Assembly (NCBI GenBank): GCA_027317045.1 | Contig: DAHVFI010000137.1 | Coordinates: forward strand, 1-8,369 | DNA from: Gammaproteobacteria bacterium | GTDB taxonomy: Bacteria > Pseudomonadota > Gammaproteobacteria > Natronospirales > REEB76 | Direction of reading: 5' to 3' | DNA: 8,369 nucleotides | In this document: piece by piece, positions 1-6,319 of the stretch | Position numbering within the stretch: position 1 is the stretch's first letter | How the letters are laid out: every line of letters begins with the position of its first letter | Position numbers and translations under genes: made by a program | Notes under the pieces: generated by a model | What the model was told of the DNA's origin: nothing | Databases searched by the model: none | The model's input: the letters and a program-made list of their open reading frames with translations, nothing else

Positions 1-1
1 G

Positions 2-355
2 GCCATGCCGCTGCTGATCGGCGGTGTGCAGGTGGCGGAAGCCCGGCAGCGGGCCAAGAGCCTGTTGGAACGCGTCGGTTTGGGGAAACGCTTGGACCAC
101 AAGCCGGGACAATTATCCGGCGGTGAACGCCAGCGAGCCGCCGTGGCCCGCGCGTTGATCCATAGACCGGCGGCGGTGCTGGCCGACGAACCCACCGGCA
201 ACCTGGACGCGCGTACCGGCGAGCAGGTTTACGACCTCATGCTGGAGCTTAATCGCGACCTCAACACCAGTCTGGTACTGGTGACCCATGACTTGCGATT
301 GGCGGAGCGCATGGAGCGGGTGCTGCATTTGGAGGACGGTGTATTGCGTACCTGA
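2..355 (+). CDS. lolD: Lipoprotein-releasing ABC transporter ATPase LolD (3' end only)
   Basis: This is the C-terminal half of LolD, the cytoplasmic ATPase that, with LolC/LolE-type membrane subunits, extracts outer-membrane lipoproteins from the inner membrane and hands them to LolA. The frame is open at the left edge, so the start and Walker A lie outside the window. Counting from the Met at base 5, the sequence shows the ABC signature LSGGERQ (residues 37-43), Walker B with catalytic Glu (VLADEPTGNLD, 58-68) and the switch His in VTHD (93-96). The preceding AMPLLIG and the phrase DEPTGNLDAR match the LolD family rather than a generic ABC ATPase; close relatives such as MacB or FtsE remain a weaker alternative. 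No lolE follows: the next gene is on the opposite strand and starts its 3' end 20 bases away. No convincing terminator hairpin is visible in that 20-base gap. Confidence 0.9.
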   Translation, partial: AMPLLIGGVQVAEARQRAKSLLERVGLGKRLDHKPGQLSGGERQRAAVARALIHRPAAVLADEPTGNLDARTGEQVYDLMLELNRDLNTSLVLVTHDLRLAERMERVLHLEDGVLRT

Positions 356-375
356 TTGCGCTTCTCAAGCCTGGA

Positions 376-921
376 TTATTTGATGGTGTTGCTGTGAGCG
401 CGTGCTTGCTGGCGGCGGTACCAGCGCAGGCGGATGGATAACTGCCAGGCAATGTTGAGCATCACATAACCGATGACGGCAAGCACGATGCCCACGATGA
501 TGCAGCCCAGCCATAGCGGTTCCCAGATGCGGGAGAATTCCCCCAGCATCCAGCTCAGCGATAGTTGAGGCGGGAAATGATGCGGCTTGAGTTGCAGCAA
601 ATCGGCTCCCAGCCGGTAGCTGAAATAGTAAATGGCGCCAAAGGTGAAGGGATTGTTGAACCAGACGGCGACCGCTGCCAGCGGCAGGTTCAGGCGCCAG
701 TAGATCGCGCCTAACACCGCCAGCGGTGTGTGACCTGGAATCGGCAGGCAGCAGATGAACAGCCCCAAGGCCACCGCACCGCAACTGCCACGGCGGTTCA
801 CGTGCCAAAGCAAAGGGTCATAGAGGACTTTCCGGAAGGGGCGCACATACCATTTATTGCTGAGCTTTTGGTGCAGTTTCTGCTGGTTCGGCATCAGCTT
901 GTTGAGGAATTTGCGTGGCAT
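376..921 (-). CDS. DUF2062 family membrane protein
   Basis: A 181-residue protein of the DUF2062 family, whose function is not established. The N-terminus MPRKFLNKLMP and the stretch DPLLWHVNRRG (35-45) are typical of the family, followed by hydrophobic segments at roughly 47-75, 80-105 and 135-160. The conserved-looking blocks are CLPIPGHTPLA (58-68) and the Asn-Pro-containing VWFNNPFT (86-93). The C-terminus is basic (RLRWYRRQQAR), suggesting a cytoplasmic tail. On the minus strand an AGGAGC ribosome-binding site (bases 934-939) precedes the ATG at a rather long spacing of about 12 bases. The gene converges on lolD and diverges from comEC, so it is probably its own transcription unit. The family also occurs next to lol/comEC genes in Pseudomonas-type genomes (recalled, not checked). 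The family assignment is firm; no function should be inferred. Confidence 0.85.
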   Translation of the reverse strand: MPRKFLNKLMPNQQKLHQKLSNKWYVRPFRKVLYDPLLWHVNRRGSCGAVALGLFICCLPIPGHTPLAVLGAIYWRLNLPLAAVAVWFNNPFTFGAIYYFSYRLGADLLQLKPHHFPPQLSLSWMLGEFSRIWEPLWLGCIIVGIVLAVIGYVMLNIAWQLSIRLRWYRRQQARAHSNTIK

Positions 922-980
922 GAGGCCGGAAATGCTCCTGGGCGCGTTTTAGAAACCGGATGGGTGAGTGGTTGCCGGGT

Positions 981-1009
981 TTGCAAGCCTATCAGAACAG
1001 GTTTATAAA
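981..1009 (+). promoter_or_regulatory. Predicted sigma70 promoter for comEC
   Basis: A TTGCAA (981-986) and a TATAAA (1004-1009) are separated by exactly 17 bases. They match the sigma70 -35 and -10 consensus at four and five of six positions. The site lies in an AT-rich island of an otherwise GC-rich divergent intergenic region, and would start transcription near base 1016, about 60-80 bases before comEC. The prediction rests on sequence alone. No equally good promoter was found on the minus strand for the DUF2062 gene. Confidence 0.55.
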
Positions 1010-1076
1010 ATTAGCGGGTTGATGGACGTTTAATCCGCTGCCTGGCTGGGCCGGATGCGTCCATTATCCACTGTCC

Positions 1077-3383
1077 ATGGGCTGGGACGAAATCATGGGA
1101 ATCGCAGGGATCGCGATGCTGCTGGGGGTGTTGGTGCTTTTGGGGCTGCCGACGCTGCCTTCGGGCCCAATGCTCATGCTGGTCAGCCTGCCGTTGGCGG
1201 CGCTGGCCTGCCTGTGGCGGCCGACGCGCATTCTTATATTCGTATTCATCGGTGCCGGCTGGTGCTGGTGGTGCGCTCAGAATCAACTGGCAGTGCGTCT
1301 CGCGCCGGCCCTGGAAGGCCGCAATGTGACCGTCAGCGGCTGGGTCGCCTCGATTCCCAGGATTAAAGCAGACTACCTGAGTTTCGAATTCGCCGTCGAA
1401 CAATTGGATGACCGGCCGCCGGGCAGGGGTATCCCCGGCCACATTCGACTCGGCTGGTCAAGGACTGCGGAATTACCCCGACCCGGACAGCATTGGCGTT
1501 TCACGGCGCGGCTGAAACAGCCACGCGGCTACATGAACCCCGGAGGATTCGATTATGAAGGCTGGCTGTTTCGCCACGGCCTAGGCGCTACCGGTTACGT
1601 GGTGGGTGACCGGGGCGCGCTGCTTGAGGATGCGCCACGCTTCCCGCTGCTGCGCGCCCGTGCGCGGGTGATGAGCAGCATGCGACAGGCACTGCCGGAC
1701 GATGCCTTCGCGGGTCTCGCCGCGGCGCTGGTCATCGGCGACGAGAGCGGCATTTCCCGCGAACAATGGCGTGTGTTCCGGGAAACCGGCACCGCCCACC
1801 TGGTCTCTATCTCCGGTTTGCACATCAGTCTGATGGCGGGACTGGTATTCCTGTTGATCCGGTTTGCCTGGCGCCGCAGCGCCTGGCTATGCGCGCGCCT
1901 GCCGGTGACATTGGCGGCTACAGTGGGAGCATTGCTTAGCGCCACCTTGTATGCAGCCATGGCCGGATTTTCGGTGCCGACGCAGCGGGCGCTCATCATG
2001 CTGGCGGCGGTAGCCGGTGCGAGCTTGCTGCGCCGGCACGTGCGGGCGGTGGATGTGCTGGGCTTAGCCCTATTGGCGGTGTTGCTGCTGGATCCCCTGT
2101 CGGCGGGCGACATCGGATTCTGGCTGTCGTTCGCCTCGGTGGCGGCAATTTTTTATGTCTTTGGCAATCGCCTACATGTGAGTCACGGCAAAGTCATGCA
2201 GTTGCTGCGCACCCAATGGGCGGTAGGTATCGGTTTGCTGCCGTTGCTGGTGTTTTTCTTCCATCGCGTCACGCTGGTGGCGCCGCTGGCGAATCTGGTG
2301 GCGGTGCCGGTGTACAGCTTGGTGGTGGTGCCCTTGGTGCTGGTGGGTGTGGGGTTTCTCGGCATCTGGCCTTGGGCAGGAGTTCTGGTGCTTAAGCTGG
2401 CCACGGGCGTGATGTCGCTGAGTTGGCCGTTGTTGGAGCATCTCGCAAGTATGCCGATAGCGCACCTGGCCACGCCCGAACCCTCGCTGATGATGGTGGG
2501 GGTGGCGGCCATCGGCGCGCTGTGGCTGATGCTGCCAAAGCAAATGCCGGCCCGCTGGCTCGGCGTCATTCTGTTATTGCCTTTGTTTTTGCCCACCGCA
2601 TCTGGAATTCCAGCGGCTGGTTTTAACCTGACATTGCTGGATGTGGGTCAGGGGTTGTCCGCGGTGGTGCGCACCACGCGGCATACGCTGGTGTATGACA
2701 CCGGTCCCGCCTACTCCGATGATTCCGATACCGGTCAACTGGTGGTGATTCCGTGGTTACAGGGCCGCGGCATCAAGGCACCCGATCTGACTATTGTGAG
2801 CCACGCGGACAACGATCATGCGGGCGGCCTGCGGAGTCTGCGCGCCGCCTATGCGCGCATGCCGGTGCTCTCGGGGGAAGTCGCCCGGATTGCGGGCACG
2901 AAAGCCTGCCGGCGCGGACAATCCTGGGAATGGGATGGGGTGCGTTTCGAAATGCTTGCTCCGGGTGTGGATGAGCCGGCGGTGGGCAATAACGCATCGT
3001 GTGTTCTGCGGGTGAAGGGTGCGGGCGGCAGTGCCCTGCTGGTGGGTGATCTCATGCGTGATGGCGAGCAGCGTCTGCTGAGGCTTGAAAATCACGCGCT
3101 TGCCAGCGATGTGCTGGTGGTGCCCCATCACGGCAGCCTGAGTTCATCGACGCATGGTTTTATCAAAGCCGTGTCACCGCGGTTCGCGTTGTTCTCGGTG
3201 GGCTATCGCAACCGTTGGGGTTTTCCCAAGCCCCGGGTGACGGCGGCCTATCGCAATGCCGGTGCGGAACTGTTGGATACCTCCACGGCAGGTGCGGTGG
3301 AAATCCGCCTGTGGCCGGGACGGAAGCCGGAAGTTGTCAGCCGCTGGCGGCTCGATGGGGCGCATTTCTGGACCGCTCAGTGA
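1077..3383 (+). CDS. comEC: ComEC/Rec2 family DNA-uptake channel protein
   Basis: A full-length 768-residue ComEC/Rec2 (E. coli YcaI is of similar size), the inner-membrane channel through which single-stranded DNA enters the cytoplasm in natural transformation. The N-terminal part (about residues 1-190) has membrane segments and a soluble DUF4131-like region. The Competence domain (about 200-490) carries the hallmark HLVSISGLHI (241-250) and many hydrophobic helices. The C-terminal metallo-beta-lactamase-like domain (about 515-755) has HADNDH (576-581), Asp658 in VGDL, HHG (684-686) and NRWGFPKP near the end. The metal-binding residues look intact, so a nuclease role is possible. The start is uncertain: the ATG at 1077 lacks a clear ribosome-binding site, while ATGs at 1095 (preceded by GGGACGA) and 1116 are in frame. 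An in-frame stop at 1020-1022 limits any extension. It appears to be transcribed alone from the upstream promoter and ends in a hairpin. Having comEC does not by itself prove competence. Confidence 0.93.
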   Translation: MGWDEIMGIAGIAMLLGVLVLLGLPTLPSGPMLMLVSLPLAALACLWRPTRILIFVFIGAGWCWWCAQNQLAVRLAPALEGRNVTVSGWVASIPRIKADYLSFEFAVEQLDDRPPGRGIPGHIRLGWSRTAELPRPGQHWRFTARLKQPRGYMNPGGFDYEGWLFRHGLGATGYVVGDRGALLEDAPRFPLLRARARVMSSMRQALPDDAFAGLAAALVIGDESGISREQWRVFRETGTAHLVSISGLHISLMAGLVFLLIRFAWRRSAWLCARLPVTLAATVGALLSATLYAAMAGFSVPTQRALIMLAAVAGASLLRRHVRAVDVLGLALLAVLLLDPLSAGDIGFWLSFASVAAIFYVFGNRLHVSHGKVMQLLRTQWAVGIGLLPLLVFFFHRVTLVAPLANLVAVPVYSLVVVPLVLVGVGFLGIWPWAGVLVLKLATGVMSLSWPLLEHLASMPIAHLATPEPSLMMVGVAAIGALWLMLPKQMPARWLGVILLLPLFLPTASGIPAAGFNLTLLDVGQGLSAVVRTTRHTLVYDTGPAYSDDSDTGQLVVIPWLQGRGIKAPDLTIVSHADNDHAGGLRSLRAAYARMPVLSGEVARIAGTKACRRGQSWEWDGVRFEMLAPGVDEPAVGNNASCVLRVKGAGGSALLVGDLMRDGEQRLLRLENHALASDVLVVPHHGSLSSSTHGFIKAVSPRFALFSVGYRNRWGFPKPRVTAAYRNAGAELLDTSTAGAVEIRLWPGRKPEVVSRWRLDGAHFWTAQ

Positions 3384-3391
3384 GCGGTTTT
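3372..3391 (+). terminator. Candidate intrinsic terminator overlapping the comEC stop
   Basis: A perfect 7-base-pair inverted repeat, ACCGCTC (3372-3378) and GAGCGGT (3382-3388), encloses a 3-base AGT loop and is followed by TTT (four T in a row counting the last stem base). The comEC stop codon TGA (3381-3383) lies inside the hairpin. The stem is GC-rich, but the T-run is short, so termination may be partial. Its position between comEC and the exbB promoter region fits a transcription-unit boundary. Confidence 0.5.
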
Positions 3392-3396
3392 GAGCG

Positions 3397-3425
3397 TTCG
3401 CCCGGCAGGCAAAATCCAGTATGAT
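3397..3425 (+). promoter_or_regulatory. Candidate promoter for the exbB-kdsB operon
   Basis: TATGAT (3420-3425) matches the -10 consensus at five of six positions. TTCGCC (3397-3402) lies 17 bases upstream but matches the -35 consensus at only three positions. Transcription would begin near 3432, about 25 bases before the exbB start codon. This 74-base gap is the only sizeable break in the plus-strand genes between comEC and kdsB, so a promoter is expected here. The weak -35 leaves room for an activator or another sigma factor. Confidence 0.4.
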
Positions 3426-3457
3426 GCCCTGGAATCAATACCGGATGTGCGTCCTGC

Positions 3458-4120
3458 ATGTTTGAAATCATCAAGTCCGGCGGCTGGCTCATGGCCCCGC
3501 TCATCCTCTGTTCCATCGCGGTGGTCGCCATCGTCACGGAACGTCTCTGGACCCTGCAGACCAGGCGCGTGGCTCCCGAACATCTGGCTGCCCAGGTATG
3601 GAATTGGCTCAAGAATGGTGAGCTGGACGATGACCGCCTTGAGGCCTTGCGCGCCGGTTCGCCGCTGGGACGCATCCTGGCCGCCGGACTCGAATATCGT
3701 CATGCACAGCGTGAGGTCATGAACGAAGCGATTGAGGACACCGGCCGGCACGTGGTGCACGAGCTGGGCCGCTATCTCAACGCACTGGGTACGGTCTACA
3801 GCATTGCGCCGCTATTGGGATTGCTCGGCACCGTGCTCGGCATCATCCATGTGTTTGCCCGGATTTCCACCGCCGGCTTGGGCAATCCAGAAGTCCTTTC
3901 AGGCGGCATCTCGCAGGCATTGATTGCCACTGTCGCTGGACTGACCGTAGCCATAATCGCATACATCCCATACCGCTATCTGCGAGGCAAGGTGGATGAT
4001 TTGGTGGTGCGTATGGAGCGCGAGACCATGCGCCTCATGAATGCCGTGCGCGAGGCTGACCACGCCCAGGAACCTGAACATCCGGCAAAACCCAGGAAGG
4101 TTCGCGAGGCCCGCGCATGA
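3458..4120 (+). CDS. exbB: ExbB/TolQ/MotA-family proton channel protein
   Basis: A 220-residue inner-membrane protein of the MotA/TolQ/ExbB family, the pentameric stator of proton-driven motors that energise partners in the periplasm or outer membrane. Three membrane segments are visible: about 11-28, 112-133 and 151-173. The segment-2 motif APLLGLLGTVLGII (117-130) and the segment-3 block GGISQALIATVAGLTVAI (149-166) are the family core. The large cytoplasmic loop lies between segments 1 and 2, as in ExbB and TolQ. The C-terminal tail is charged (HAQEPEHPAKPRKVREARA region). The gene overlaps exbD by four bases (ATGA), indicating translational coupling. There is no strong ribosome-binding site before the ATG. 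No tonB, tolA, tolB, pal or ompA-like partner lies nearby, so ExbB and TolQ cannot be told apart by context. An ExbB/ExbD pair beside msbA-lpxK is a recurring arrangement in non-enteric gammaproteobacteria (recalled), with its driven partner unclear. Confidence 0.9.
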   Translation: MFEIIKSGGWLMAPLILCSIAVVAIVTERLWTLQTRRVAPEHLAAQVWNWLKNGELDDDRLEALRAGSPLGRILAAGLEYRHAQREVMNEAIEDTGRHVVHELGRYLNALGTVYSIAPLLGLLGTVLGIIHVFARISTAGLGNPEVLSGGISQALIATVAGLTVAIIAYIPYRYLRGKVDDLVVRMERETMRLMNAVREADHAQEPEHPAKPRKVREARA

Positions 4121-4539
4121 AGCTGCGTTCACGCCAATGGGAGGAGCCGGAGCTTAACATCATCAACTTCGTGGACGTGATGCTCATGCTGTTGGTGTTC
4201 TTCATGATGACCACGCATTTCATCCAAAATACCAGTCTCACGGTGGAATTGCCCACCGCCAGCGTCGCTCCATCCCCGCAACCGCTGGCCGGAGTTGAGG
4301 TGACCATTGACGCCCAGGGTCATTACTACATCAACCAGAAAGCCGTGTCAGGCACCAGTCCGGATGCGGTGCGCGCCGCGATCTTGGCAGTGACTGGTAA
4401 GCGGCGTGATCTGCCCATCATCCTGCGCGCCGACGCACGTTCCAGTAATCAGTCGGTGGTGACAGTCATGGATGTGGCCGGGGATCTGGGTTTCACGCAA
4501 CTGCAAATCCTCACGACCAAGCCGGCGGCGCAACAATGA
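4117..4539 (+). CDS. exbD: ExbD/TolR-family biopolymer transport protein
   Basis: A 140-residue ExbD/TolR-type protein, the dimeric rod that sits inside the ExbB pentamer. It has a short cytoplasmic N-terminus, one membrane helix (about 15-33) and a periplasmic domain of about 100 residues. Asp20 in NFVDVMLMLLVFF is the expected membrane aspartate that carries protons in ExbD and TolR. The periplasmic part contains the usual VTIDAQGHYYIN strand region and the conserved-type ILRADARSSNQSVVTVMD block (about 102-119). Its start overlaps the exbB stop (ATGA), with a GAGG ribosome-binding site seven bases upstream (4106-4109). The gene ends one base before the msbA start codon. The length is normal for the family. 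Together with the upstream exbB it should form a complete motor; what it drives is not evident here. Confidence 0.9.
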   Translation: MKLRSRQWEEPELNIINFVDVMLMLLVFFMMTTHFIQNTSLTVELPTASVAPSPQPLAGVEVTIDAQGHYYINQKAVSGTSPDAVRAAILAVTGKRRDLPIILRADARSSNQSVVTVMDVAGDLGFTQLQILTTKPAAQQ

Positions 4540-4540
4540 C

Positions 4541-6304
4541 ATGAGCGCGCTGCGGCAGGACAAAGGCGTGGTGCGTGTTTACAGCCGGCTGCTGGCTTAC
4601 GTACTGCCGTTCTGGAAAATCTTCTCGCTGGCGATACTCGGCATGATCGTTTATGCGGTGACCCAGCCGGCATTTGCCGCGCTCGTCAAACCGCTGCTGG
4701 ACAGGAGTTTCGTGCAGCATGATCCCGGCAGTATCCGCCTGATACCGTTGCTGGTGATCGCATTGTTTATAGTGCGCGGTTTGTCCGGATTCTTCGCCGC
4801 CTATTTCATAAGCTGGGTAGGTCGTAGCGTGATCAAGACGCTGCGGGCCCAGGCCTTCGGGAAGCTGCTGCGGTTGCCGGCACGTTATTACGATGCCAGC
4901 TCCGCAGGCATGCTGATTTCCAAGCTCACCTACAATATCGAGCAGGTGGCGGAAGCCACCACCAATGCCATTACCGTGCTGATTCGCGACGGCCTGACCA
5001 TCGTGGGACTCATCGGCCTGATGTTCTACCTGAACTGGAAACTGTCCATCTTCATCCTGGTTCTGGGACCGCTGATCGCACTGCTGGTACGTTATATCAG
5101 CGGTCGTTTCCGGCGCTACAGCTCGCGCATCCAGGATTCCATGGGGGATGTCACGCGGGTGGCGGAGGAGGTTATCAACGGTCACCGGGTGGTGAAACTA
5201 TTCGGCGGAGAGCAGCAGGAAACGCAGCATTTCGAACAGGTCAATGAGCATAATCGTTACTTGAACATGAAACTGATGCTGGTGAATGCCGGCTCCAGTC
5301 CCATTATCCAGCTGCTGGCGGGTTGCGGCATGGCACTGGTCATTTACTTTGCCACGCTGCCGTCCATGTTGGCGGTAGTGTCGGTGGGAACCTTCGGCTC
5401 TTTCCTGAGCGCCATGCTGCTGATAACTGCGCCTCTCAAGCACATGACGGATATCAATGCTCCCTTGCAGAAAGGCATCGCCGCGGGTCAGAGCATTTTC
5501 GAGCTGCTGGACGAAGAAATGGAAACCCGGGGCGGACCATTGCCGCTGAGCCGCACACGCGGCGCGCTCGAATTTCAGAACCTGACATTCGCCTACACGC
5601 CGGCCAAGGGCGAGGTGCTGACGGACATCTCTTTCAAGGCGCAGCCGGGCGAAACCGTGGCGCTGGTGGGCCGCTCCGGCAGCGGCAAATCCACGCTGGT
5701 GGGACTGGTGCCGCGTTTCTATGATCCCAGCGGCGGTGCCATCCTGCTGGATGGCCGCAATATCCGGGAATATCGTCTGCACGACCTGCGCGAGCAGGTC
5801 GGCATGGTGAACCAGGATGTGCTGCTGTTCAACGACAGCATCCGCAACAACATCGCCTATGGCAGCCTGGGGCAACGTTCCGAAGCCGACATTATCGCGG
5901 CAGCCGAAGCCGCTTACGCCATGGAGTTCATCCAGCAGTTGCCGCAGGGCCTGGAGACCCGGGTCGGCGACCGCGGCGTATTGCTGTCCGGTGGCCAGCG
6001 GCAACGCATCGCCATTGCCCGCGCGCTGCTCAAGGACGCGCCGCTGTTGATTCTCGATGAAGCGACTTCCGCCCTGGACAGCGAGTCAGAGCGCCACATC
6101 CAGGCGGCGCTGCAGAAACTGATGCGCACGCGCACCACGCTGGTGATCGCGCACCGCCTGTCCACGGTGGAACGCGCCGATTGCATCATCGTGCTGGATC
6201 AGGGGCGTATCCTGGAGAGCGGCCGGCACGCCGAATTACTGGCGCACAACGGCCACTATGCCATGCTCTATCACATGCAGTTCCGTGAAACCGCTGTGGC
6301 CTGA
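4541..6304 (+). CDS. msbA: Lipid A export ATP-binding/permease protein MsbA
   Basis: A 587-residue half-transporter that works as a homodimer to flip lipid A-core from the inner to the outer leaflet of the inner membrane (E. coli MsbA is 582 residues). The N-terminal ABC transporter membrane domain (about 20-315) has six predicted helices. The C-terminal nucleotide-binding domain contains Walker A GRSGSGKST (377-385, Lys383), the signature LSGGQRQ (482-488), Walker B LLILDEATSALD (Asp506, Glu507) and the switch His538 in IAHRL. All ATPase residues are present. The frame is open upstream to 4472, but that extension overlaps exbD and is not MsbA-like. The ATG at 4541 gives the normal N-terminus, MSALRQDKG, two codon-steps after the exbD stop region (one base between genes). 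The ribosome-binding site is weak, suggesting coupling to exbD translation. The lpxK gene immediately downstream supports MsbA over other lipid exporters. Confidence 0.95.
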   Translation: MSALRQDKGVVRVYSRLLAYVLPFWKIFSLAILGMIVYAVTQPAFAALVKPLLDRSFVQHDPGSIRLIPLLVIALFIVRGLSGFFAAYFISWVGRSVIKTLRAQAFGKLLRLPARYYDASSAGMLISKLTYNIEQVAEATTNAITVLIRDGLTIVGLIGLMFYLNWKLSIFILVLGPLIALLVRYISGRFRRYSSRIQDSMGDVTRVAEEVINGHRVVKLFGGEQQETQHFEQVNEHNRYLNMKLMLVNAGSSPIIQLLAGCGMALVIYFATLPSMLAVVSVGTFGSFLSAMLLITAPLKHMTDINAPLQKGIAAGQSIFELLDEEMETRGGPLPLSRTRGALEFQNLTFAYTPAKGEVLTDISFKAQPGETVALVGRSGSGKSTLVGLVPRFYDPSGGAILLDGRNIREYRLHDLREQVGMVNQDVLLFNDSIRNNIAYGSLGQRSEADIIAAAEAAYAMEFIQQLPQGLETRVGDRGVLLSGGQRQRIAIARALLKDAPLLILDEATSALDSESERHIQAALQKLMRTRTTLVIAHRLSTVERADCIIVLDQGRILESGRHAELLAHNGHYAMLYHMQFRETAVA

Positions 6305-6319
6305 TATTTGCAGGACGCC

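Noticed and set aside
356..375. A terminator between the convergent lolD and DUF2062 genes
   Set aside because: Only a 4-bp GCTT/AAGC stem with no T-run is visible in the 20-base gap.
2260..2360. A G/T-rich stretch in comEC as a possible G-quadruplex or repeat
   Set aside because: It is explained by repeated Val, Leu and Gly codons of membrane helices, and the G-runs are mostly two bases long.
1077..3383. DNA-uptake signal sequences near comEC
   Set aside because: I looked for the Haemophilus-type AAGTGCGGT core and for a repeated short word and found none that stands out.
4472..4540. An N-terminal extension of msbA to an upstream ATG at 4472
   Set aside because: The extra 23 residues overlap exbD, are rich in Arg, Ser and Asn, and do not resemble MsbA; the ATG at 4541 gives the normal length.
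5198..6004. A 268-codon open frame on the minus strand opposite msbA, and a 224-codon one at 4511-5185
   Set aside because: Both lie antisense to a clear full-length MsbA. Their translations are rich in His, Gln and Arg, as expected from the complement of GC-rich coding sequence, and show no recognisable domain.
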